Positions 8,007 through 16,552 of a stretch of 64,000 nucleotides of DNA are shown piece by piece (the first letter of the stretch is position 1; each line of letters begins with the position of its first letter). Both the position numbers and the translations under genes were made by a program. The stretch spans positions 5,033 to 69,032 of the forward strand of contig NZ_AZRW02000030.1 of assembly GCF_000512695.2 (NCBI RefSeq), in the 5' to 3' direction. The DNA comes from Pseudomonas sp. QTF5 (GTDB lineage: Bacteria; Pseudomonadota; Gammaproteobacteria; Pseudomonadales; Pseudomonadaceae). Under the pieces are notes generated by a model. That model worked only from the letters and a program-made list of their open reading frames with translations. It was not told the origin of the DNA and did no database searches.

Positions 8007-10466
8007 ATGAAGCAAAAAAGGACTCTCGGAACCCCTCGGTTGTTGGGCATCGTCTGGCCTTTTATCGCCGTCGTGTTATTTCAGGCACTGTTGGGGGGCG
8101 TCAGCCTTTACGTTCTTTCGGCGGTTCGCGGCTACGTCGGCGGTGAAAGCCTGTGGTCCAAGGGCCAGAAAGACGCCATCTATTACCTCAATCTCTACGC
8201 CGACAGTCGCGACGAAACGATTTTTCTCAAATATCAGAATGCGATTGCGGTACCTCAGGGTGGCCATGAGTTGCGTCTGGCGCTGGATCATCAGCCACCG
8301 AATATCGAGGCGGCGCGAATCGCGATCCTCAAGGGCGGCAATCACCCGGACGACGTTTCCAGCCTGATTTGGCTGTACCTCAATTTCCGGCACTTCAGTT
8401 ACCTTGAAAAAGCCATCGAACTCTGGGCAGTCGGTGATGCGTACCTGGTGCGACTCGATGATGTCGCGCGCGAGATGCATCAGCGCTTTTCCGATAGCCA
8501 AGTCACCGATGCCGATGTCAAACGCTGGAAAGACCAGATTTTTGCCATCAACGATGGCGTGACGCCTGCCGCCAAAGCGTTCAGCGATGCCTTGGGTGAA
8601 GGCTCGCGGTTGATTCTCCGGCTGCTGTTGGTGACGAACCTCGCCACCGCGCTGGGTTTGATTGTGTTGGCCCTGTTGCGTACCCACAAACTGCTCAAGC
8701 AGCGTCATGCCTTCGCCGATGCCTTGCAGTTGGAGAAAGACCGGGCGCAGATCACTCTGCAATCGATTGGCGACGGGGTGATCACCACGGACGTCGAGGG
8801 CGCGATCGCCTACATGAATCCGGCTGCCGAGGCCTTGACTCACTGGAAGGCCGAACAGGCGGTGGGGTTGCCGTTGGCAGCGCTGTTCAATCTGCTGGAC
8901 GAGAACGCTCAGGCTGACGGTTTTACCTTGATCGAGCACATTTTGAACGGTCAGCTCAGCGGTGGCAGCGAGCATTCCAAACTGATCCAGCGCCTGGATG
9001 GCAGCACGGTTTCGGTCACTCTGGTCGGCGCGCCGATCCGCAACGCGGGCAAGGTCAGTGGCACCGTGCTGGTGCTGCATGACATGACCCAGGAGCGGCA
9101 ATACATCGCCACGCTGTCCTGGCAGGCGACTCATGACGCCCTGACCGGACTGGCCAACCGCCGCGAGTTCGAATATCGCCTCGAACAGGCCCTGCATAAC
9201 CTGACGCGCCAAGCGGGGCGTCACACCTTGATGTTTCTCGATCTGGATCAATTCAAACTGGTCAACGACACCTGCGGTCATGCGGCGGGCGACGAACTGT
9301 TGCGGCATATCTGTGCGTTGTTGCAATCAGGTCTGCGCGAAGGTGACACCTTGGCGCGCTTGGGTGGCGACGAGTTCGGCATTCTGTTGGAAAACTGTGC
9401 GCCGGAAGCGGCCGAGAAAATCGCCGAAGGCCTGCGCCAGAACGTGCAGAACCTGCACTTTGTCTGGAAAGGCCGGCCGTTCGTGACCACCGTGAGTATC
9501 GGTCTGATGCATGTGGCCCAGAGCCCGGCCACCCTTGAAGCTTCGCTGCGTGCCGCTGACATGGCCTGCTATATGGCCAAGGAAAAGGGCCGAAACCGGG
9601 TTCAGGTCTATCACGCCGACGACTCGGAGCTGTCCCTGCGCTTTGGCGAAATGGCCTGGGTGCAGCGCCTGCACGTGGCGTTGGAAGAAGACCGCTTCTG
9701 TCTGTACGCGCAGGAAATCGCACCCCTTGGCGCGGGCGAGCAGGGCCGCGGGCATATCGAAATCCTGCTGCGCCTGCATGACGAAGCGGGGCGCATGATC
9801 TTGCCGGACAGTTTCATTCCGGCCGCCGAGCGTTACGGTTTGATGACGTCGATTGACCGTTGGGTGGTGGAGAACGTTTTCAAGGTCATTGCCCAATGCA
9901 TCGAGCAAGAGCGCGAAGGGCCGTTGGCCATGTGTGCGATAAATCTGTCAGGTATTACTATCGGAGATGAGGCGTTTCTGGACTTCCTCCGTGAACAATT
10001 TGTTGCATACTCGATTCCGCCTGAAATGATTTGTTTTGAAATCACAGAAACCAGCGCCATTTCAAATTTGCGCAGTGCGATTAGATTTATCAATGAACTC
10101 AAAGGTTTAGGTTGTCATTTTTCGCTAGATGACTTTTGCGCCGGTATGTCCTCATTCGCTTACTTGAAACATTTACCTGTAGACTTCCTGAAGATCGACG
10201 GAAGTTTCGTAAAGGATATGCTGGACGACCCGATTAACCGCGCTATGGTCGAAGTGATCAATCACATCGGTCATGTCATGGGTAAGCGCACGATTGCCGA
10301 GTTCGTTGAAACACCTCAGATCGAGCAGGCATTGCTGGAGATCGGGGTGGATTACGCTCAAGGGTATGTGATTGAACGCCCGCATCTGTTTACCCTGGAT
10401 AGTCTGCAAAGTCGTCCTGCCCGGCCCCGACCTTTATTGTTCAAGGCGCCAGGCACGTTCCGTTGA
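8007..10466 (+). CDS. rbdA: RbdA-like membrane PAS-GGDEF-EAL c-di-GMP enzyme
   Basis: An 819-residue two-helix membrane sensor (helices about 12–40 and 199–223) with a periplasmic domain between them. A cytoplasmic PAS domain follows (about 245–360), then GGDEF (intact GGDEF at 453–457, preceded by an RxxD inhibitory site REGD) and EAL. The EAL motif reads EIL (585–587). The other phosphodiesterase residues are visible: INLSG, FEITE, DDFCAG (canonical DDFGTG), KIDGSFV, EFVET and AQGY. Both cyclase and phosphodiesterase activity are therefore possible. Length and architecture match P. aeruginosa RbdA (PA0861), which promotes biofilm dispersal, and the upstream ABC exporter fits PA0860. Orthology is inferred; the toxin-like gene lies between the two. 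Confidence 0.85.
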   Translation: MKQKRTLGTPRLLGIVWPFIAVVLFQALLGGVSLYVLSAVRGYVGGESLWSKGQKDAIYYLNLYADSRDETIFLKYQNAIAVPQGGHELRLALDHQPPNIEAARIAILKGGNHPDDVSSLIWLYLNFRHFSYLEKAIELWAVGDAYLVRLDDVAREMHQRFSDSQVTDADVKRWKDQIFAINDGVTPAAKAFSDALGEGSRLILRLLLVTNLATALGLIVLALLRTHKLLKQRHAFADALQLEKDRAQITLQSIGDGVITTDVEGAIAYMNPAAEALTHWKAEQAVGLPLAALFNLLDENAQADGFTLIEHILNGQLSGGSEHSKLIQRLDGSTVSVTLVGAPIRNAGKVSGTVLVLHDMTQERQYIATLSWQATHDALTGLANRREFEYRLEQALHNLTRQAGRHTLMFLDLDQFKLVNDTCGHAAGDELLRHICALLQSGLREGDTLARLGGDEFGILLENCAPEAAEKIAEGLRQNVQNLHFVWKGRPFVTTVSIGLMHVAQSPATLEASLRAADMACYMAKEKGRNRVQVYHADDSELSLRFGEMAWVQRLHVALEEDRFCLYAQEIAPLGAGEQGRGHIEILLRLHDEAGRMILPDSFIPAAERYGLMTSIDRWVVENVFKVIAQCIEQEREGPLAMCAINLSGITIGDEAFLDFLREQFVAYSIPPEMICFEITETSAISNLRSAIRFINELKGLGCHFSLDDFCAGMSSFAYLKHLPVDFLKIDGSFVKDMLDDPINRAMVEVINHIGHVMGKRTIAEFVETPQIEQALLEIGVDYAQGYVIERPHLFTLDSLQSRPARPRPLLFKAPGTFR

Positions 10467-10509
10467 AACTCTTGCCGATCTAAAAATCACAATCAAAAGG
10501 AGCGCGACA

Positions 10510-11304
10510 GTGATCGACACATTCAACAGAACCGGACCACTCATGGAAGCTGCAAGTTATCCCGCCTGGGCTCAGCAACTGATCCAGGATTGCAGCGAGA
10601 GCAAGCGCCGGGTAGTCGGACACGAACTGTATCAACGCATGCGAGATAACAAACTCAGCGCAAAAACCATGCGTCAGTACCTTATTGGTGGCTGGCCGGT
10701 GGTCGAACAGTTCGCGTTATACATGGCACAGAACCTGACAAAGACCCGTTTTGCGCGTTCCCCTGGCGAAGACATGGCGCGTCGCTGGCTGATGCGCAAC
10801 ATTCGCGTCGAATTGAACCATGCCGATTACTGGGTGCATTGGAGCCGTGCTCACGGTATCAGCCTGGAAGATCTGCAAGCCCAACTGGTGGCCCCTGAGC
10901 TTCACGCCTTGAGCCACTGGTGCTGGCACACCAGTTCGTCGGATTCGCTGATCGTGGCCATTGCCGCCACCAACTACGCCATCGAAGGGGCGACCGGAGA
11001 GTGGTCGGCCCTGGTTTGCTCCAATGGTGTCTACGCGGCTTCATTCCCCGAGGAGGATCGCAAGCGGGCCATGAAGTGGTTGAAGATGCACGCCCAGTAT
11101 GACGATGCCCACCCGTGGGAAGCGCTGGAAATCATCTGCACCCTGGCAGGCATGAACCCGAGCAAAGCGCTGCAAGTGGAATTGCGCCAGGCTGTCTGCA
11201 AGAGTTACGACTACATGTATCTGTTCCTGGAACGTTGCATGCAGTTGGAGCTGGCAGGGAAAGCCCCGGTAGCCCGTGAGCGGATGGCGTTGGCCGAAAG
11301 CTGA
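10510..11304 (+). CDS. TenA/PqqC-superfamily protein, possible haem-oxygenase-fold di-iron enzyme
   Basis: A 264-residue all-helical protein of the TenA/THI-4/PqqC superfamily. The start is GTG 10510 with AAGGAG eight bases upstream; longer in-frame starts fall inside the preceding gene. Similar proteins are often labelled TenA-family transcriptional regulators, but no DNA-binding domain is present. Residues His194, Asp198 and His201 form HxxxDxxH, and an ELNH segment near residue 105 plus a Glu in the IEGATGEW helix could complete a metal site like that of CADD-type haem-oxygenase-fold oxidases. Thiaminase function seems unlikely because there are no thiamine genes nearby. The gene lies 43 bases after rbdA and may be its operon partner. 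The biochemical role is unknown. Confidence 0.65.
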   Translation: MIDTFNRTGPLMEAASYPAWAQQLIQDCSESKRRVVGHELYQRMRDNKLSAKTMRQYLIGGWPVVEQFALYMAQNLTKTRFARSPGEDMARRWLMRNIRVELNHADYWVHWSRAHGISLEDLQAQLVAPELHALSHWCWHTSSSDSLIVAIAATNYAIEGATGEWSALVCSNGVYAASFPEEDRKRAMKWLKMHAQYDDAHPWEALEIICTLAGMNPSKALQVELRQAVCKSYDYMYLFLERCMQLELAGKAPVARERMALAES

Positions 11305-11329
11305 TCCTCTGAAAGCAACACAAACCAAA

Positions 11330-11420
11330 TGTGGGAGCGGGCTTGCTCGCGAAAGCGGTCTGACATTCAGCATCTCTGTTGAATGTTAAGCCGCCTTCGC
11401 GAGCAAGCCCGCTCCCACAT
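11330..11420. repeat. REP doublet, GCGAGCAAGCCCGC type
   Basis: GTGGGAGCGGGCTTGCTCGCGAAAGCGG faces its inverted copy CCGCCTTCGCGAGCAAGCCCGCTCCCACAT. The inner arms are also complementary (CATTCA/TGAATG), so the whole unit can fold into one long hairpin between two convergent genes and could act as a transcription block. Confidence 0.85.
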
Positions 11421-11444
11421 GGGTTATGCAGCGTTGCTGAAATA

Positions 11445-12371
11445 TCAGCCCGCCATCGCCAGGCGATTACGCCCCTCGCGCTTGGCCACATACAGGGCAC
11501 TGTCGGCCCGTCGCAGCAGACTCTCAGCAGATTCGCCGGGCAACAGCGTCGAGCAACCGATGCTGACCGTCAGCTCGATCATCTTGCCCTCGGCCACATA
11601 GTCCTGGGCTTGCGCCGCAAACCTCAGCCTTTCACCGACCATGGCCGCGGCCTCGCGGCTGGTGTTGGAAAGCAGAATCAGGAATTCTTCGCCACCAAAC
11701 CGGAACACCATGTCGACGTTGCGCAACTGATTTTTGATCGAGGCTGCGACGGCTTTCAGCACGTCATCGCCGGCACTGTGCCCGTAAGTGTCGTTGATGC
11801 GTTTGAAGTGATCGATGTCCAGCATCAGCAGTGAAAGAGGCTGCGAGTGTCGCCGCGACATCTCGATTTCCCGATGCAGCGTCTGATCCATAGCGATGCG
11901 GTTGCCCGTGTCGGTCAGCGGATCACGCAATGCACTTTGGGTCGCCGCTCGGTAGAGCAGGGCATTTCGCATGGGGAAGAGCAGGGTGGACAATAATGAC
12001 TCCAAATTGCCCTGTTCCTGTTCGCTGAAGCGTTGATTGCGACGAAACACCAGCTCACCCAATTGCTCACCTTCATGGCTGAGGCTGTAGCTGATTGAAT
12101 GATGACCCCGCGCGCCGAATAGCAGGCGCAAGTCACTGGGCTGATGCTCATAACTCAAGGCATCCAGCGGCACAAGGTGCTGAATTTCGCGGAAGAAAAG
12201 CCCGAGAATGCGTTGCGGCTCAAGACTGGTTTGCAGTTGCAGGCCCAGCTCCTGGCGCAACTGCGCAAGACTGGCGGGTCGCTCCAGGAGGGGAGGCTGC
12301 TGACCAAAGCCCAGGCGTTGCAATTTGGCATTGTCGAAGTCAATTGCGTTGGTCTGGGAAGGTGATTTCAT
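11445..12371 (-). CDS. Diguanylate cyclase with N-terminal GAF-like domain
   Basis: A 308-residue soluble protein. Residues about 35–145 look like a GAF-type sensor (no membrane helix), followed by a GGDEF domain beginning at DPLTDTGNR with active-site RFGGEEF and an RxxD inhibitory site (RNVD) five residues before it. It should make c-di-GMP from GTP with product inhibition. There is no EAL domain. It converges on the TenA-like gene with a REP doublet between them and shares the region with the RbdA-like protein, making a small c-di-GMP cluster. The ligand of the GAF-like domain is unknown. Confidence 0.85.
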   Translation of the reverse strand: MKSPSQTNAIDFDNAKLQRLGFGQQPPLLERPASLAQLRQELGLQLQTSLEPQRILGLFFREIQHLVPLDALSYEHQPSDLRLLFGARGHHSISYSLSHEGEQLGELVFRRNQRFSEQEQGNLESLLSTLLFPMRNALLYRAATQSALRDPLTDTGNRIAMDQTLHREIEMSRRHSQPLSLLMLDIDHFKRINDTYGHSAGDDVLKAVAASIKNQLRNVDMVFRFGGEEFLILLSNTSREAAAMVGERLRFAAQAQDYVAEGKMIELTVSIGCSTLLPGESAESLLRRADSALYVAKREGRNRLAMAG

Positions 12372-12745
12372 ATGGCGTGAGCCCCTAAGCAGTAAGGCTG
12401 TCTTACAGGCTGGGTGAGAGCGGCTTTGGGCTGCGCGTCATACTGGTCCATCAGTCCCGTAGGACATTTGGCACGAGTTTAGTCCGCTTTGCCGAAGATT
12501 AGTAACCTCCCGGCTCAAGCTCCGCCTCGTCTGCTTTCACACGGCGTGTCTGAACAAAATTAGAGCGAAAGTCGTGCCATTCGGTTCAGTCGGATAAAAA
12601 AGTGTTCTAAATCAAAAAGGTGGAGGGTTTCACGAGGGGTGTCAGTGGGTGCGGTGACATTTGTTTGACTTGAAACAGAGGTAGTTACTACGGTTTTGAA
12701 CGCCGCGACGGGAATCTGTCGCGGCACAAAAGCGACGCACGGGCG
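12372..12745. other. Intergenic region between diguanylate cyclase and yciK-like gene
   Basis: No convincing coding sequence in 374 bases. It holds the upstream region of the left-going cyclase gene and, near 12702–12725, an inverted repeat at the 3' side of the SDR gene. Base composition is lower in G+C than the flanks. No tRNA or clear small-RNA structure was recognised. Confidence 0.5.
12702..12725 (-). terminator. Probable terminator of the mupP–yciK unit
   Basis: Inverted repeat GCCGCGAC (12702–12709) with GTCGCGGC (12718–12725) lies 20 bases after the stop codon of the left-going SDR gene. A true U-run is lacking (GTTCAAAA follows on that strand), so this is tentative. Confidence 0.4.
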
Positions 12746-13486
12746 TTACTGAGCGTTGAACGCCTGACCGTTGATGCCGGTACTGTCCGGCCCCATCAGG
12801 TAAAGGTAGACCGGCATGATCTCCTCGGGTGTCGGGTTGTTCAGCGGGTTTTCACCGGGGTAGGCCTGAGCGCGCATGCTGGTGCGGGTGGCGCCGGGGT
12901 TGATGCTGTTGGAGCGTACCGGTGCCACTGTGTCCACTTCGTCGGCCAGGGTTTGCATCAGGCCTTCGGTAGCGAACTTGGAAACACCGTAAGCGCCCCA
13001 GTACGCACGACCCTTGCGACCGACGCTGCTGGAGGTGAACACCACCGAGGCGTCCTGAGACAGCTTGAGCAGCGGCAGCAGGGTACTGGTGAGCATGAAC
13101 ATGGCGTTGACGTTGACGTGCATGACGCGCATGAAGTTCTCGCCGGACAACTGCTCGATCGGGGTCCGGGGACCGATGATGGATGCATTGTGCAGCAAAC
13201 CGTCGAGGTGGCCGAACTCGGTCTCGATCATGGCCGCCAGTTCATCGTATTGATGGGGCAGGGCGGTTTCCAGATTGAACGGGATCACCACCGGCATTGG
13301 ATGCCCGGCTGCTTCGATTTCATCGTAGACCTGAGTCAGGTTGGCTTCGGTCTTGCCCAGCAACAGCACGGTGGCGCCGTGGGCCGCGTAGGTTTTTGCG
13401 GCGGCAGCACCGATGCCACGGCCAGCGCCGGTGACCAGGATGACCCGGTCCTTGAGCAATTCGGGGTGGGCGGAATAATCAAACAT
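12746..13486 (-). CDS. YciK-like short-chain dehydrogenase/reductase
   Basis: A 246-residue SDR with cofactor motif TGAGRGIG, NAS in place of NNAG, and the catalytic pair Ser (FTSSSVG) with YGVSK. The start at 13486 (MFDYSAHP) has GAGG upstream; reading farther upstream only translates a REP element. It corresponds to E. coli YciK-type oxidoreductases and to the gene that follows mupP in P. aeruginosa. Substrate unknown. It lies after mupP in the ubiG–mupP–yciK order, with a REP doublet in the 178-base gap, so its expression may be partly uncoupled from the upstream genes. Confidence 0.85.
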   Translation of the reverse strand: MFDYSAHPELLKDRVILVTGAGRGIGAAAAKTYAAHGATVLLLGKTEANLTQVYDEIEAAGHPMPVVIPFNLETALPHQYDELAAMIETEFGHLDGLLHNASIIGPRTPIEQLSGENFMRVMHVNVNAMFMLTSTLLPLLKLSQDASVVFTSSSVGRKGRAYWGAYGVSKFATEGLMQTLADEVDTVAPVRSNSINPGATRTSMRAQAYPGENPLNNPTPEEIMPVYLYLMGPDSTGINGQAFNAQ

Positions 13487-13529
13487 AAAAAACCTCACAA
13501 AAACAGAAGACAGATCGCGGCGCGGCCAA

Positions 13530-13624
13530 TCGCGGGCAAGCCCGCTCCCACAAGAGTCGAGGGTGTTTACACAATTTGTATTCGCCACCAGAACCCTGTG
13601 GGAGCGGGCTTGCCCGCGAAGGCG
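13530..13624. repeat. REP doublet between mupP and the SDR gene
   Basis: CGCGGGCAAGCCCGCTCCCACA (13531–13552) faces TGTGGGAGCGGGCTTGCCCGCG (13597–13618), a variant with GGGCAAGCCC in the stem. The element sits inside a left-going gene group. Confidence 0.85.
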
Positions 13625-13664
13625 TCAGCATTCACGCCACATACCCGAAGCTTGAAACCGGTTC

Positions 13665-14336
13665 TCAGCAGCCACAAAGGGCGCTATCAAGCACCTGACG
13701 CAACTCCAGCGGATGATCGACCACTACATCCGCGCCCCAATGCCGCGGGTTATCGTCCGGATGAATATAGCCATAGGTCACGGCAGCCGTTTTGGTGCCC
13801 GCATCGCGGCCGGACTCGATATCCCGCAGGTCATCACCCACAAACAGCACGCTGGCCGGGTCCAGGTCGAGCATCTTGCACGCCAGGATCAACGGCTCCG
13901 GATCCGGTTTGCTGTTCTTCACATGGTCCGGGCAGATCAGCAGCGCTGAACGCTCGGCCAGCCCCAGCTGCTGCATGATCGGCTCGGCGAAGCGCAGCGG
14001 TTTGTTGGTGACGACGCCCCAGATCAGGTTGGCCTTCTCGATGTCGGCCAGCAATTCGCCCATGCCGTCGAAGAGCTTGCTGTGAACCGCGCAACCTTTG
14101 ACGTAGCGCTCCAGAAACTCCAGACGCAGCTCCTCGAAACCCGGCGACTCCGGGTCCATCGAGAAAGTCACCGCGACCATCGCTTTGGCGCCACCGGAGA
14201 TCTCGTCACGGATGTGTTTGTCGTTCATCGGCGACAAACCACGGTCAGCGCGCATCGCCTGGCAGATGGCGATGAAATCCGGCGCGGTGTCGAGCAGGGT
14301 GCCATCCATGTCGAAAAGGACTGCTCTGATACGCAT
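13665..14336 (-). CDS. mupP: N-acetylmuramic acid 6-phosphate phosphatase (HAD family)
   Basis: A 223-residue HAD-superfamily phosphatase: motif I DMDGTLLD at residues 9–16 (nucleophile Asp), motif II VTNKP, motif III around KNSKPDPEPL, and motif IV VGDDLRD. By sequence alone it could be called phosphoglycolate phosphatase. Its place directly after ubiG and before yciK is that of mupP (PA3172) in pseudomonads, where the enzyme dephosphorylates MurNAc-6-P in cell-wall recycling and influences beta-lactam and fosfomycin resistance. The start is 4 bases after the ubiG stop, indicating one transcript. Confidence 0.82.
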   Translation of the reverse strand: MRIRAVLFDMDGTLLDTAPDFIAICQAMRADRGLSPMNDKHIRDEISGGAKAMVAVTFSMDPESPGFEELRLEFLERYVKGCAVHSKLFDGMGELLADIEKANLIWGVVTNKPLRFAEPIMQQLGLAERSALLICPDHVKNSKPDPEPLILACKMLDLDPASVLFVGDDLRDIESGRDAGTKTAAVTYGYIHPDDNPRHWGADVVVDHPLELRQVLDSALCGC

Positions 14337-14340
14337 CGGC

Positions 14341-15039
14341 TTACTCCTCGCGCAGGGTCTGGATCATGTAGTTGACGTCCACGTCGGCCGCCAGTTTGTA
14401 GTGCTTGGTCAGTGGATTGTAGGTCAGGCCGATGATGTCCTTGACGGTCAAACCGGCCATGCGGCTCCAGGCGCCAAGCTCCGAAGGACGGATGAATTTC
14501 TTGAAGTCGTGGGTGCCGCGCGGTAGCAGCTTCATGATGTATTCGGCGCCGACGATGGCGAACAGATAGGCCTTCGGGTTGCGGTTGATGGTGGAGAAGA
14601 ACACCTGGCCGCCCGGTTTGACCATTTTGAAACAGGCGCGGATCACCGACGACGGATCTGGTACGTGTTCAAGCATTTCCAGGCAAGTAACTACGTCGAA
14701 CTGCTCGGGCATTTCCTCGGCCAAGGCTTCGGCGGTGATCTGCCGGTATTCGACGCTCACGCCGGATTCCAGCTGATGCAACTGAGCAACCGCCAGCGGC
14801 GCTTCGCCCATGTCGATGCCCGTCACGGTCGCGCCGCGTTGAGCCATGGCTTCGCTGAGGATGCCGCCGCCGCAACCGACGTCGAGGACCTTCTTGCCAG
14901 CCAGATTGACACGCTCATCGATCCAGTTGACCCGCAACGGGTTGATGTCGTGCAGCGGTTTGAACTCGCTTTCGCGGTCCCACCAGCGATGGGCCAGGGC
15001 TTCGAATTTGGCGATTTCGGCGTAGTCGACGTTGCTCAT
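14341..15039 (-). CDS. ubiG: Ubiquinone biosynthesis O-methyltransferase
   Basis: A 232-residue class I SAM methyltransferase with the glycine-rich motif VLDVGCGGGILSE (about residues 50–62), acidic loop GIDM, and the UbiG-typical RWWDRESEFKPLHDINPLR start. It carries out both O-methylation steps of ubiquinone synthesis, associated with the inner membrane through the Ubi complex. Length is close to E. coli UbiG (240). It heads the ubiG–mupP unit; the mtaD gene lies upstream on the same strand with about 70 bases between. Confidence 0.95.
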   Translation of the reverse strand: MSNVDYAEIAKFEALAHRWWDRESEFKPLHDINPLRVNWIDERVNLAGKKVLDVGCGGGILSEAMAQRGATVTGIDMGEAPLAVAQLHQLESGVSVEYRQITAEALAEEMPEQFDVVTCLEMLEHVPDPSSVIRACFKMVKPGGQVFFSTINRNPKAYLFAIVGAEYIMKLLPRGTHDFKKFIRPSELGAWSRMAGLTVKDIIGLTYNPLTKHYKLAADVDVNYMIQTLREE

Positions 15040-15110
15040 GGTGTCAGTCCTCTAAAACTTGAAAAATCCTGTTGCCCCGGTTTCGGTCCAGGGTGCTTAC
15101 AATTCGGTGC

Positions 15111-16445
15111 TTACGATTCGGTATGGCCGCTGATGCGCTGGCCCCAGGCCCTGGCGGTAGCGCACAGTTGCGCTTCATCCAGACGGGTCAGGCGGCGGTC
15201 GTCGAGCAGTTGCTTGCCAGCGACCCAAAGGTGTTTCACGCAATCGCGGCCGGAGGCATAGATCAGTTGCGAAACCGGGTCATAGACCGGTTGCTGTGCC
15301 AGGCCCGACAGGTCGAACGCAACGATGTCCGCCGCTTTGCCGACTTCCAGCGAACCCGTCTCAGCTTCGATTCCCAGCGCGCGGGCGCCGTTGAGCGTGG
15401 CCATGCGCAGGGCGCGATGGGCGTCCAGCGCGGTAGCGGAGCCGGCAACAGCCTTGGCCAGCAACGCAGCAGTGCGGGTTTCGCCGAGCAGGTCGAGGTC
15501 ATTATTGCTGGCCGCGCCATCGGTGCCGACCGCCACATTGACCCCGGCCTGCCATAAGTGCTCCACCGGGCAGAATCCGCTGGCCAGCTTCAGGTTCGAC
15601 TCCGGGCAATGAATCACATGGGTGTTACTTTCTACCAGCAGCGCCAGGTCTTCATCGCTGATCTGGGTCATGTGAACGGCCTGGAGGCGCGGCCCGAGCA
15701 GGCCCAGGCGGCCGAGGCGGGCCAACGGGCGTTCGCCGCTTTGCTCGACCGACTGCTGCACTTCGAAAGCGGTTTCATGGACGTGCATATGAATCGAGGC
15801 GTCCAGTTCTTCAGCGATAACCCGGATTTTTTCCAGGGTTTCGTCACCCACGGTGTAGGGTGCATGGGGGCCGAAGGTGATTTTGATCCGCTCGTGATGC
15901 TTGAGATCACCGAATAATTCGACGCCCTGACGAATGGCGTCATCTGCCGTGGCGGCGCCAGGAATCGGGAAATCGAGGATCGGAATGGCGATTTGGGCGC
16001 GAATGCCGCTGTTATGTACGCGTTCGCAGGCGACCTTCGGCAAGAAATACATGTCGGAGAAACAGGTGATGCCGCTTTTGATCTGCTCGGCGATGGCCAA
16101 ATCAGTGCCGTCGCGTACGAAAGCCTCGTCTACCCATTTGGCTTCAGCGGGCCAGATGTGGTTTTCCAGCCAGGTCATCAGCGGCAGATCGTCGGCCAGA
16201 CCGCGGAACAGCGTCATTGCCGCATGCCCGTGGGCATTGATCAGGCCGGGGCTGAGCAACATGTCCGGCAATTCGCGGACTTCGGTTGCGTTAAGCTTCA
16301 AGGCTGCTGCGCGCGGGCCGATAAATACGATACGACCGTCGCGGATGCCCAGGGCATGCTCTTTAAGGACCACGCCAGCCGGTTCGACGGGTACCAGCCA
16401 GGTTGGCAGCAATAATAGGTCGAGCGTAGCGGTGGGGGTCGGCAT
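15111..16445 (-). CDS. mtaD: 5'-methylthioadenosine/adenosine deaminase (TRZ/ATZ amidohydrolase)
   Basis: A 444-residue metal-dependent amidohydrolase. Metal and active-site motifs are visible: NAHGHAAM (HxH, near residue 70), HVHET, a conserved HxxEx core, and DGAASNNDLD (Asp ligand). It is the counterpart of PA3170, which deaminates 5'-methylthioadenosine to methylthioinosine; sequence alone could be called S-adenosylhomocysteine or chlorohydrolase-like deaminase. It is divergent from mtnA, another methylthioadenosine-salvage gene, with a shared 107-base promoter region, which supports the call. Confidence 0.85.
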   Translation of the reverse strand: MPTPTATLDLLLLPTWLVPVEPAGVVLKEHALGIRDGRIVFIGPRAAALKLNATEVRELPDMLLSPGLINAHGHAAMTLFRGLADDLPLMTWLENHIWPAEAKWVDEAFVRDGTDLAIAEQIKSGITCFSDMYFLPKVACERVHNSGIRAQIAIPILDFPIPGAATADDAIRQGVELFGDLKHHERIKITFGPHAPYTVGDETLEKIRVIAEELDASIHMHVHETAFEVQQSVEQSGERPLARLGRLGLLGPRLQAVHMTQISDEDLALLVESNTHVIHCPESNLKLASGFCPVEHLWQAGVNVAVGTDGAASNNDLDLLGETRTAALLAKAVAGSATALDAHRALRMATLNGARALGIEAETGSLEVGKAADIVAFDLSGLAQQPVYDPVSQLIYASGRDCVKHLWVAGKQLLDDRRLTRLDEAQLCATARAWGQRISGHTES

Positions 16446-16480
16446 CGAGAATCGGTTCCGGCTTTTGTAAAGGATGGCGA

Positions 16481-16518
16481 AGTATACCCGAGCGTCTTCG
16501 CGGGGGGATCGCTATAAT
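16481..16518. promoter_or_regulatory. Divergent promoter region mtaD/mtnA
   Basis: A perfect −10 TATAAT (16513–16518) lies 34 bases before the mtnA start; no good −35 is seen. On the other strand TATACT (complement of 16481–16486) lies about 35 bases before the mtaD start. Both are assigned by position and −10 match only. Confidence 0.45.
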
Positions 16519-16552
16519 CGGCGGCTTTTGTTCATGAGTGCGGGGTAAGTGG

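Noticed and set aside
11330..11420. CRISPR-like or transposon-end interpretation of the recurring inverted repeats
   Set aside because: Copies are inverted pairs of about 25–30 bases scattered between genes with no regular spacers, no cas genes and no transposase; they fit REP doublets.
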